DNA of 64,000 nt, from positions 2,976,001 to 3,040,000 of the forward strand of contig PUDQ02000003.1 in NCBI GenBank assembly GCA_002964805.2, in the 5' to 3' direction. This document shows positions 29,451 through 38,700 of this stretch, in pieces (position 1 is the stretch's first letter; each line of letters begins with the position of its first letter). The translations under genes were made by a program, and so were the position numbers. The notes under the pieces are model-generated. The model did no database searches, was not told the DNA's origin, and saw only the letters and a list, made by a program, of their open reading frames with translations. Source of the stretch: Trametes villosa. Its lineage: Eukaryota; Basidiomycota; Agaricomycetes; Polyporales; Polyporaceae.

Positions 29451-31994
29451 CTACGCGGTGTCATCGTGTGGCGATGACGGGGTGAGAGGGGAGGATCCCT
29501 GCTCACCCGTCGCGTTCTCGCTCTCGTCGTGCCTGTCGCTAGTAGCGGCAGGCGGTTGGGAAGGCCCGGCGACGGGTGCCTCCTGCACGTCCTCCATCGC
29601 GCGAGCAGGGGAGTACGGCGGAGGTGGGACTCCGTCATCGGGATGGGTACCCGCCACTACGTGTGACGGGGTCGAGGCAATGCTCGACGGTTCGGCGACC
29701 GCAATTATGGCGGTCGCGGCGGTGGTAGTGGACGCGTCGGTCATGTCGACGTCGTCGGTGGTAACGGCAGGCGCCTCGGGCGCCTGCGGGGGTGCTGGTG
29801 CGGGTGCGGGTGCTGGTGCGAGAGCGTTGGGGGGCGGCAGTGGGCCGCCTGTGGCGACCGGTCCCAAGTCCCGCGAACTGGGCACGACTCCGACGTCGAG
29901 AGTCGAATTCGGGCCGCCATCCATTTGAGGCAGCAGCGACCGAAGGTTGCGCCCGTTACGCTCGTTGCGGCACAGTCTCGCGAGCGGTAGGAACCGCTCC
30001 GCAGCCGTTGGGGTAAGGCCGCGCGCCGCAAACCAGCGCGCTAAATGGAACAACGTCGTGCTTGCGACGTCGTTGGGGTAGTGGCCCGGGTGGTAGCTAG
30101 TACCTACGGGGTACTGCCCCTGCTCTACCACGTAACGGTAGAGCCCCGGCACTGAGAACAACCAGTGGGCGAGGGTCACCCAGTGTCCTCGCGGTCCCAG
30201 TGGCGTGCCGCGCGGCAGCATCGCTCGAACGGCAACGTGGTATTCCACGCTACGCGTCGTAGGAAGCCCATTTGGCTCCCGCTCCATCCACTGAGGGATA
30301 CGGCGTTCATCGACGCCATACCAAGCCTGCCACACAGCAGGCGGGTCACTGAAGCTCGGCTGGTTCGGGGCCGGCGCCGTGCGTTGTGCACGCAGCTTCA
30401 ACTTAACCTCCCGCCACTCAGCGGGCGTCCCCTTGCGCGAGAGGGTCGACGACGGCGGTGGCAAGTGCGCCGTCAACGCGTGCTCGAGTCCAGGGGGAGT
30501 GTTTCCCCGGGAGTCGGCTCGTTGAGCCGCCGCGATCAGCGGCGGCGGCGCCTCTCGACGCCACGACGACCGTAGCTGGTTAAGACCAGCCACTCCTGTG
30601 TACTCCGAACGGGAGTTCACTTGACCAATTAGGTCGCGGATGCGGTGAGCCGCCTCACCCGTATCACGGCGAGCAGCCATGATGATGTTGTTGGCGTCCG
30701 CGACGGACACCGGCACGTAGTTGTACCAGTGCCCCGCGAGACGCGGGTCCGAGTCGGTGGGGAGGGCCAACAGGTGGTACGGCCACCCGGGGACCCTCGC
30801 CACATCCGTCGCTGGTTGCGGCGGAGGTTGCGTGCCAAACGGCGCGCCCTGACCCGGAGCATGTGCCGGGCCAGTGTCGCGACGAGCACGACGATACCGG
30901 TTTCGAGAGACGAGTCTCTCGATCCGCCTCTCGTCGATGTCGTCGTCCTCGTCGCTCGTCGCGTTCTCCCAGTCCACCATAGGGTGGTCCCGGTCCGCGG
31001 ATGTCGACGAGGTCGGCATCGCCGTCGAGTTCGACGGTCCTGCCACATTTGGCGTCGTCATCTGCGACGCTCCAGTCCTCGATGGTCCTGCCCCGCTGGG
31101 CAGCGACACGATCGGCATCAAGCTGGGCCCAGCGGACGGCGCTGAGCTCCTTGATGTCGACGCGAACGACCTATCGTTCGCAGTATCCCTCCTCCGAGGG
31201 CTGAGTTCCCTCGGGTCGCGTCGTCGTTCGTCGCGCGGAGGCGACGCCCTCCTGTGCCGAGCCCGACTGAGCTCAGCCTCCAACTGCGAGCGCACCTCAT
31301 CGCGCTCGCGCTCGTACTCGTCGCGCTCCTGGCGAGCGGCCTCGCGCTCGCTCCGGTATCTGTCCCGGATCGACTTCGTCTCGTCGACGAGCTCCTTCAT
31401 CTTCTGGAGCTTCGCCTCGAGCTCCGCGATCCAATCGCGGCTCCTCCCCTCCTCCACCCTCTGGTGCTCCTCGAAGTGCCGCCAGAACCGCTGCTGCAGT
31501 TCTGACTGGACGCGCGTCTGCGCGTCCCGGAACGTCGAGTCTGACGCCGCCGAGTTGTAGTGGCGGACAAAGTCCGCGCACACAGCGCAGTTGTCGCTGT
31601 GCGCGACCAACAAGTGTTGGCCCGCTACGGGCGCCCAGGTCATGCTCGAGAAGGGCATGAGGGGGATGCCACCAGTCTGTGGCATCGGCGCGCTCGAACT
31701 GGGCGCGCTCTGGAATGCAGGACCCGCTTGATGCGGGAACTGGAAGCCGCCGCCGTACGGAAACCCGTAGGCGGGCATGCCCTGCGAGAAGGCATGCGGG
31801 AACTGCTGGGGGTGGGTTACCCCCGGCATGGACGAGAATGCGGGAGCTGCCGCTTGTTGCGGCAGCAGGAACTGCGAAGGTTGGGGGAAGGGGATGTTTT
31901 GCTGTTGAGGGGCCGCAGGTTGCGACCCCTGTTGCTCCGAGGCTTGCTGCCCGGAGCCGCTGGCTTGCGTGTTGTCTTGCGGGGCGTCGTTCAT
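29451..31994 (-). CDS. Extra ORF in the env position of the Gypsy element (847 aa)
   Basis: Starts at a true ATG (MNDAPQDNTQASGSGQQ) 248 bp after Pol. The N-terminus is Gln/Pro/Ala-rich. Residues about 170-260 are charged and heptad-like (LEAKLQKMKELVDETKSI and ERDEYERERDEVRSQLEAEL), a probable coiled coil. A basic/Ser linker follows. A globular part comes after (about 400-700) with RVPGWPYHLLALPTDSDPRL, PPAVWQAWYGVDERRIPQW and RGHWVTLAHWLFSVPGLYRY. The end is Pro/Ala-rich. I see no signal peptide or membrane segment, so it is not a classical Env. The length without stops argues for selection or recent age. It shares the hairpin-rich style of the rest of the element. Function unknown. Confidence 0.75.
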   Translation of the reverse strand: MNDAPQDNTQASGSGQQASEQQGSQPAAPQQQNIPFPQPSQFLLPQQAAAPAFSSMPGVTHPQQFPHAFSQGMPAYGFPYGGGFQFPHQAGPAFQSAPSSSAPMPQTGGIPLMPFSSMTWAPVAGQHLLVAHSDNCAVCADFVRHYNSAASDSTFRDAQTRVQSELQQRFWRHFEEHQRVEEGRSRDWIAELEAKLQKMKELVDETKSIRDRYRSEREAARQERDEYERERDEVRSQLEAELSRARHRRASPPRDERRRDPRELSPRRRDTANDRSFASTSRSSAPSAGPSLMPIVSLPSGAGPSRTGASQMTTPNVAGPSNSTAMPTSSTSADRDHPMVDWENATSDEDDDIDERRIERLVSRNRYRRARRDTGPAHAPGQGAPFGTQPPPQPATDVARVPGWPYHLLALPTDSDPRLAGHWYNYVPVSVADANNIIMAARRDTGEAAHRIRDLIGQVNSRSEYTGVAGLNQLRSSWRREAPPPLIAAAQRADSRGNTPPGLEHALTAHLPPPSSTLSRKGTPAEWREVKLKLRAQRTAPAPNQPSFSDPPAVWQAWYGVDERRIPQWMEREPNGLPTTRSVEYHVAVRAMLPRGTPLGPRGHWVTLAHWLFSVPGLYRYVVEQGQYPVGTSYHPGHYPNDVASTTLFHLARWFAARGLTPTAAERFLPLARLCRNERNGRNLRSLLPQMDGGPNSTLDVGVVPSSRDLGPVATGGPLPPPNALAPAPAPAPAPPQAPEAPAVTTDDVDMTDASTTTAATAIIAVAEPSSIASTPSHVVAGTHPDDGVPPPPYSPARAMEDVQEAPVAGPSQPPAATSDRHDESENATGEQGSSPLTPSSPHDDTA

Positions 31995-32241
31995 GGCGCG
32001 GGCGTCGTTGTTGGTGGTGGTGGTGAGGTGGCAGAGGTCGGTTATGACCCTGCACTCGCGAGGTCGCCGTCTTAAAGCGCCGGCGGAGTCCGAACGCGTC
32101 GGTGGCTGCCTCGCGCACGCGAGCCTGCACGTGACGTACTACTTCACGGTCACGCGCTCTCTGCGCGTGCTCTGTCTTTCACCACGACTACTCAATCGGG
32201 TAGTCTTGACCACGAAGCGCATGTTGCGCTTCGTACATCCG

Positions 32242-35200
32242 CTAACTTTTGGCGGATGTTTTCTTGGGCAACGCGCGCCAAGATGACACGCCCATTAGAC
32301 GACAATACTCGTCTAATGCTACGAGCTCCTTACAGTGCTCGTAGGGTTCCCATGTATGGTCCCCCATCGTCCACCGCACGTGGAACTGGCACTTATTGCC
32401 ATTCCACTCGTGGCCGATAATCTCTTCCACCAACCATTCGGTGGAGTCTTCATTGCCGAAGTCGTAATACGACTTCGCCTCACGATGCGGGAATACCGCA
32501 TCGTCGTTTGGCTCATAGCGTCGTAATAGCGACGCGTGGAACCGAGGGTGTATCCTTCGGTTCCGGAGTTCTTCTGGTAACTCCAGTACGTAGTTTGACG
32601 TACTGGGTATGCTCTCAATTATAGCATACGGTCCGATGTATTTAGGCACGAGCTTTCGTGCCCGGCCCTTAGGTATCGACAAATTCTTTGTCGATAGGTA
32701 TACCTTGTCCCCGACCTCAAAGTCGGGTTCGGCTTGCCTATGCTTATTCGCATAGTGTGTCTGGCGCACTCGCGCCTCGATGATGGCATCATGCGCCATC
32801 TCCAGGTTCGCCTTGGCTCTGAGTGCGAACTCTCGCACTCCTCGAAACGGAGTGTCCGTTCCGATTCCGTTCATAGAACGCGGGAGATACCCGTAGTTCA
32901 ACTCGAACGGAGCGAACCCTGTGGTAGAACTTACCGCAGAGTTGATAGCGAACTCCGCTATCGGTAGCTTCTCATACCAGTCCAACTGGTCAGGAGCTAC
33001 CAATGCACGGAGTATCTGCGACACTGAGCGTATACTACGCTCAGATAATCCATCCGTCTGTGGATGGAACGACGTGGACATAAGCAGCTTCGCCCCCATA
33101 AGACGATGCAGCTCCTTCCAGAACTTGGAAGTGAACTTCGAGTCTCTATCAGAGACTATGGAGTCCGGTAGCCCGTGTAGACGGACTACTTCCCTGAAGT
33201 AGACCAGCGCCAGGTCTGACGCTGTGTCGGTTGTCTTGATGGGTATGAGGTGTACCATCGAGGTCAACCGACAGACTACAATCCATATGTAGTCGTATCC
33301 GTGCGAGGGCGGAAACGGACCGAAGAAATCCATGGACATAGACGTCCATGGCACCGTGGGTATCGGTAGCGAGTGTAACAGCCCTATAGGGGGCTGTGTA
33401 CTTATTTTCGTGGTGTGGCACACGCCGCACGAAATGCAGAACTTGTCTACATCTTTGCGTAACGCGGGCCACCAAAACCACTTGCGCACGTACTCTGACG
33501 TGCGCTGAGGTCCAAGATGTCCAAGCGCGCTATGCGCTTGGTCTAACACGAGCTCCTGAAGGGCCCGTTTCCGATACAGACCACGAGGTATACACAATAC
33601 CTCGTCGCCTTCACGGTTCTTGGTGTATATCACACCCTCGCGCATTACGAATGCGCGATGCTGAGTAGGCCGTTCCAGTATTTTCTGAAACGTCGGGTCA
33701 TTAACATAACCTGACTTGACGGCTTTCAGGAAGCCGTCGTCTCCTTCTACCCAGACACGCAAAGAGGGACCCGCAGATAACGAGTCCGACAGCGTCACAT
33801 TGTCGCTGTCCGGGGTTGCCGCAGTCACCGAGATAGGTGCGTGTGCAGCGTAACGAGCCGACTCTACGACTCGTTCCTCTATTGGTTCTTGCACGCGTGT
33901 AGCGTGCGCATTATCTGTTTCTAGCCGCGCGAGTTTCCGCGCAGATCGACGCAACACTCGAGCTGCGCGTAGCTCGATGAGTCGGGAGAAGGGGAGATCA
34001 TCCCCTTCAGGATCTAGCCGCAAATCGGCGTTAACATAGTCGAAATCTTCGGCTAGTTCCTCTATGTCGTCGTGTTCGAAGTAGCGGGACAAACAGTCCG
34101 CTACTTTGTTCAGTTTACCTGGAATATAGGTAATCGTCTTGTCGAACCTCGACAAGAATTCGTACCACCGTATCTGACGGTGGTTAGGACGCTCGAGTCC
34201 CTCAAGGAACTCGAGAGCTCTATGGTCAGTGACTATATTGAGCTTTCGTCCTATGAGCTTGTCCTCCCACTTGAACAAGCCTTCCATGATGGCTAGAGCT
34301 TCTTGCTCGTAGGTGCGATACGCCCGTTGTGCGGACGTAAACTTCTTCGACAGGAACCCGGCTGGCCTGCAAGTTTGCCAGTCGGGTCCTTGCCCGTATA
34401 ACGCTCCGAGTCCATACACGGACGCATCACAGATCAACCAAATGGGATCTGTGGAAGCCGGATCTATCGGCTTCAGTATGGGCACCTTACACGCGAGTGC
34501 TTTGATAGACTCAAAGCACTTGTCGTGCAGTGCGCGCCATACGAACGGACGGTCGTTATGGACCATGTCCGATAACGGCGATGTGTACGCCGTTACATCT
34601 GGCATAAAATGTGCCAGATAGTTCACTAGCCCGAGGAACCGCTGCACCTCGTTATACGAGCGAGGTGTCCGCCAGTTCCTGATACGGCTCATCTTGTCCG
34701 TATCGGCGTGTAGTCCCTTGTCATCTATTCGGTGACCGAGACAGTCCAAGTCTTTGGAATATAAGTCGCACTTGCTGCGGCTTAGGAAAAGCTTCGCCTC
34801 TCGAAGCTTTTCGAACACTATCCTTAAGTGTTCTTCGTGCTCCTCTTTGGAGTCCGAAAATACGAAAATGTCGTCCAAATAGACATGGACAAACCTTCCG
34901 ATACAGTCACGGAATATGGCTGTCATGAGGCGTTGGAACGTGGACGGGGCGTTGGTGTCGCCCTGCTGCATGACCTCGCTCACGAACGTCCCGTAAGGCG
35001 TCGCGAACGCGGTCTTCCACACGTCCTCCGCAACTATGCGGATCTGTTCGTAGGCATCGGACAGATCAATCTTCGAGCGATACTTCGCTCGAGCAACGTC
35101 CATCCGGATCTGGTCTTGATCCGGAAACGGTGTCAGGTCGTGCACCGTGTTCTGGTTTCGTTGTCGCGCATCGAGTACGGTGCGCAGCTTGCCATTCTTC

Positions 35201-35787
35201 TTGGCAACGCACAGCAGAGGCGCTGCTTGCGTGACCGTTACCGGTCGCCACCAGCCTGCCTTCACATAGCGATTGATTTTCGCTATGAGCTCTGGCTTCA
35301 CCACGTCCGCGCAACGTGGGAGATGATAGCGATATTTCTTCGCTTCATCGATGAGCGGAATGTGGTGATTGATCTCCCGGAACGGCGGGAGATGCTCCGG
35401 CGCAGGACGCATAATGTCCTCGGTGGCCGCATACCAGCGGTCACGAAGAGCTTTCAGCTCCTCCTCTTCCTCGTCTATGACGAACCCAGCGTGGGTTCGT
35501 CGGATCTGTTCGTCTTCCCACTGCTCCTTGGCTATCTTGTCCAAGAGCTCGTTGATGCCGTATGGGTCCTCGTACCCATACTTGTCCCTTCTAGGACCTC
35601 GCGACGAATGCATCGTCGGAATGAATTTTTCGCCAATGTTCGGCGGCGAGCTATCTTTGGCTCGCCCTTGGTGTCGTTCAGGAATCTTAACGGTTTCTAC
35701 ACCGTTCCCTCCCCCTCCTGACGACCCTCCGGACTTGTCGTAACGAGAGTGGGGAGGTTCCACTCTTGTGGAACTCGCTACGTTGTC
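32242..35787 (-). CDS. Pol: reverse transcriptase, RNase H, integrase, chromodomain
   Basis: The frame is the same as Gag-protease, separated only by a TAG at 35788-35790. No ATG lies near the start; the first is about 58 codons in, before the conserved core. RT: KIDLSDAYEQIRI, YGTFVSEVMQQGDTNAPSTF and the active-site YLDDIFVFSD. RNase H: CDASVYGLGALYG, YEQEALAIMEG, TDHRAL. Integrase: zinc finger HSALGHLG..CISCGVCH, catalytic Asp in MDFFGPFPPS, Asp in VSDRDSKFTSKFW, and Glu in HPQTDGLSERS. C-terminal chromodomain: EWLVEEIIGHEWNG..WTMGDHTWEPYEH. Uninterrupted at the protein level. The missing start codon suggests TAG readthrough or a nonsense mutation. Confidence 0.92.
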   Translation of the reverse strand, partial: DNVASSTRVEPPHSRYDKSGGSSGGGGNGVETVKIPERHQGRAKDSSPPNIGEKFIPTMHSSRGPRRDKYGYEDPYGINELLDKIAKEQWEDEQIRRTHAGFVIDEEEEELKALRDRWYAATEDIMRPAPEHLPPFREINHHIPLIDEAKKYRYHLPRCADVVKPELIAKINRYVKAGWWRPVTVTQAAPLLCVAKKNGKLRTVLDARQRNQNTVHDLTPFPDQDQIRMDVARAKYRSKIDLSDAYEQIRIVAEDVWKTAFATPYGTFVSEVMQQGDTNAPSTFQRLMTAIFRDCIGRFVHVYLDDIFVFSDSKEEHEEHLRIVFEKLREAKLFLSRSKCDLYSKDLDCLGHRIDDKGLHADTDKMSRIRNWRTPRSYNEVQRFLGLVNYLAHFMPDVTAYTSPLSDMVHNDRPFVWRALHDKCFESIKALACKVPILKPIDPASTDPIWLICDASVYGLGALYGQGPDWQTCRPAGFLSKKFTSAQRAYRTYEQEALAIMEGLFKWEDKLIGRKLNIVTDHRALEFLEGLERPNHRQIRWYEFLSRFDKTITYIPGKLNKVADCLSRYFEHDDIEELAEDFDYVNADLRLDPEGDDLPFSRLIELRAARVLRRSARKLARLETDNAHATRVQEPIEERVVESARYAAHAPISVTAATPDSDNVTLSDSLSAGPSLRVWVEGDDGFLKAVKSGYVNDPTFQKILERPTQHRAFVMREGVIYTKNREGDEVLCIPRGLYRKRALQELVLDQAHSALGHLGPQRTSEYVRKWFWWPALRKDVDKFCISCGVCHTTKISTQPPIGLLHSLPIPTVPWTSMSMDFFGPFPPSHGYDYIWIVVCRLTSMVHLIPIKTTDTASDLALVYFREVVRLHGLPDSIVSDRDSKFTSKFWKELHRLMGAKLLMSTSFHPQTDGLSERSIRSVSQILRALVAPDQLDWYEKLPIAEFAINSAVSSTTGFAPFELNYGYLPRSMNGIGTDTPFRGVREFALRAKANLEMAHDAIIEARVRQTHYANKHRQAEPDFEVGDKVYLSTKNLSIPKGRARKLVPKYIGPYAIIESIPSTSNYVLELPEELRNRRIHPRFHASLLRRYEPNDDAVFPHREAKSYYDFGNEDSTEWLVEEIIGHEWNGNKCQFHVRWTMGDHTWEPYEHCKELVALDEYCRLMGVSSWRALPKKTSAKS

Positions 35788-38700
35788 CTACTGCTTAGGT
35801 TTAGCAGTACCTTCGAATTGGAATCGAGGAACCCATTTCTTGGGTTCGGGTTTCGCAGTCGTCGAAACCTCAGGATCGAATAACGGCAAACTTTTGCCGT
35901 TGATTACTACCGTACCTGCACGGAAGTCTAGGATTACTCCATGCTTCCTGCAGAAGGTAGTTCCCAACACGACATCGTACTTATCGATGTCTACTACGTC
36001 AAAGTATTGCGTAGTATTCACAGAGCCCACCTTGAGCTCTGCTTGCGCACCATAATTGATGCGCGTCTTGCTGCCCTTGGTTCCCAATTGCAGCCCTACA
36101 GGCTGCGCCAGATCGATACGATCTGCGCGACTCAGATACACCAACTCTGGCGTAATCGAATCGGTCGTGCAGCCCAAGTCGAATAAGGCCAGAGCTGTGA
36201 CCTTATTGATTGTAATCTCAGCGCATAGTGTGCGCTGGGCCTGGAGCGTGCGCACAGGTTGCGCCGCGGGATCGTCTATACGACGTATCTTGTTGTCGTA
36301 TAACCAGGCCTGCTTGTACCCTCGCGTGGGTGCAACCGCCATGGTGTGTAACCGAAGAGGCTCAGGTTCGGCCTCTTCCAGCGGTGCAATACGCATCGCG
36401 ATGAAGTATTCATCTGCATCTCCCTCTCCAGGAGATGCGTAATGATCCTCGTCGGGATCATACTGAGATCCTTCCAGGCCATAATCTGACAACGGATATT
36501 CTCCGTTATCGTCTGGGCTATCCGCAAGAGCCTCGGGTTCAGGCTCTTGATCCTCGGGACGAGTTGCCGTGTTGTCGTCGGCAACGTCTTGTTGTGTAGA
36601 CGCAGCAGCTGTTGTAGTTCTGATATATCATTTACCGTCAGTTAGCCTGCGCCTTATTGCACTACGAACCGTAGGGCTTCCTATTGTAATACATTCCCCG
36701 CCGAAAGCTCCGGTTTGCCTCCGGCACCTTCCAAATGCGGCCGGTTTCCGCGGGTGGCTGCTTATCAGCCCCCGGGACTCTTATCTCTCGTTGATAACAT
36801 GCTAATCTCATCTATCCCGGGCTCCCGGACATGCAGATAGCGCGGGAACTCGGGCGCTTTGACTCTCGGCTGGGCACCACCCCGATTAGGCAGGCTCTCC
36901 TCTCACCTCCCCCCTGGGTAGCTCTCCTCTTTGATATCTCGCTCGTCTCTGGCTCGATTCGCCTCGCAAATGGCTCTACTGGTTCGCATTGAACAGGCCT
37001 ACCAGGATCTGCAAACGCGAGGGAAATGCGGTAAGTACTGACGTTGTTATGCTAGGTGCAACTAGCCCACCAAGGGCGACGCGATCTGGGCGATATCTCG
37101 CCCGTTTCGCGTCGCCCCGGGGCGCGTGTGGGCTCCCCAGAAAGCGGCTGAACAGGGCTTTCTGGCGAGCCCTGGCGCGCGCAAATCGGCCCAACGGTTG
37201 GGACTCTGTGCTCCGCCCATCTGGGGCAGGAGCACAGGATCACCTCCTGGGCTGGATCTTGCTCATTTTGGCACGAATTGGGCTGAATCTTTGTACAGGC
37301 TCCTAAAAATCGATGGGCATTCGCTCATCCGACTTACCAGCCCCAGGAAGATATCCGGAGAGCGCCAGATAGCCTCGTCTTAGGGCCCAGCTCCAGGACG
37401 ATGGTTTGCTCGATATCTCGGGCTTCCGGACGCGCGCCGCCACCGCACGCATATCCCCGGAAAGCTGCTGAACGCAGCTTTCCGCCGGTATGCTTGCTGT
37501 GGAGATCCGACCGCCCGTTACTGCACAGTACCCTCTGCACCTCGCCATCCCATCCTCCCCCTCTCCTTCCCTTCCTTCTTCCAGGCTCTCCCTTCTACGC
37601 CCACAGACCGGTTTTTAGGCCTCATATACCCCTCCTGTACATACACTAGCACTCTGTATGTCTAGATCTCACTCCAGTTCGCCACAATCTATATATTTGT
37701 TGCTCCCCACTGATAGGTAATGCATACATTCCCCCCTGGCTAATGATACAGTGTATGCATCAAGAAACGAATAGTTAGCTTACACAGTACTACACTACAG
37801 CTACTCAACACATTTTAAATCATGGCAAACCGGTAGGAACTCGTGAAGATATGTATTTTGCAGTTGGAGAGGGCTCCTAGCAGTGCTGTACTGCATGAGA
37901 ACCTGGGGCAGCCACCGAGACCGTCTTAAGACGGCCTGTGGCTGACCCCTCCCCGAGGAGATCCCGTCATAGCTCCATCACGGGAGCTCGTATGCCTTAG
38001 CTTTTTTGTACATACGTAGCCCTAATGGATGCCTACTGTAGTCCGCGTTCAGCACGCTTATCGGGTACGAAACGGGCCGGGGATCGTGCTGCCTACCGGG
38101 AGACACCTGGAGCGACTGATAAGCCCGGGCAACGAGTGCCAGGGGTTGCAATGCTGATCGCATGGCACTGGACGATTTGCCTACATAATCTGAGTGGGGG
38201 AAAGTTTGAACGAAGCGAAACGGACAGGAATTGGGTGAGTAGTGGGGAGGGGGATGGGGAGAGGGGGTGGGGAGAGGGATAGTGCGACTGCGGAAGTTCC
38301 AGCGGTCGGATCGCCACGACAAGCATACCGACGGAAAGCTGCGTTCAGCAGCTTTCCGGGGATATGCGTGTCGTCACGGTGCGCGCCCGCGTTCCCTCGG
38401 TATCGGGAAAACCGTCGTCCTGGGGGCAGACCCCAAGACGAGGCTATCTGGCGCTTTCAAGCTATTGTACCTGGACTGAAAAGCGAGATGAGAAAATGAC
38501 CATCGATGTTTAGGAGCATGTACAAAGTTTAAGCCTAATCCGGGGCAAAATGAGCGAAATACAGCCCAGGAGGTGATTCTGTGCTCCTGCCCTAGATGGG
38601 CGGAGCACAGAACCCCAACCACTGGGTCGATTCGCGCGCGCCCGGGCTCGCCAGAAAGCCCCGTTCAGCCGCTTTCTGGGGAGCCCACACGCGCCCCGGG

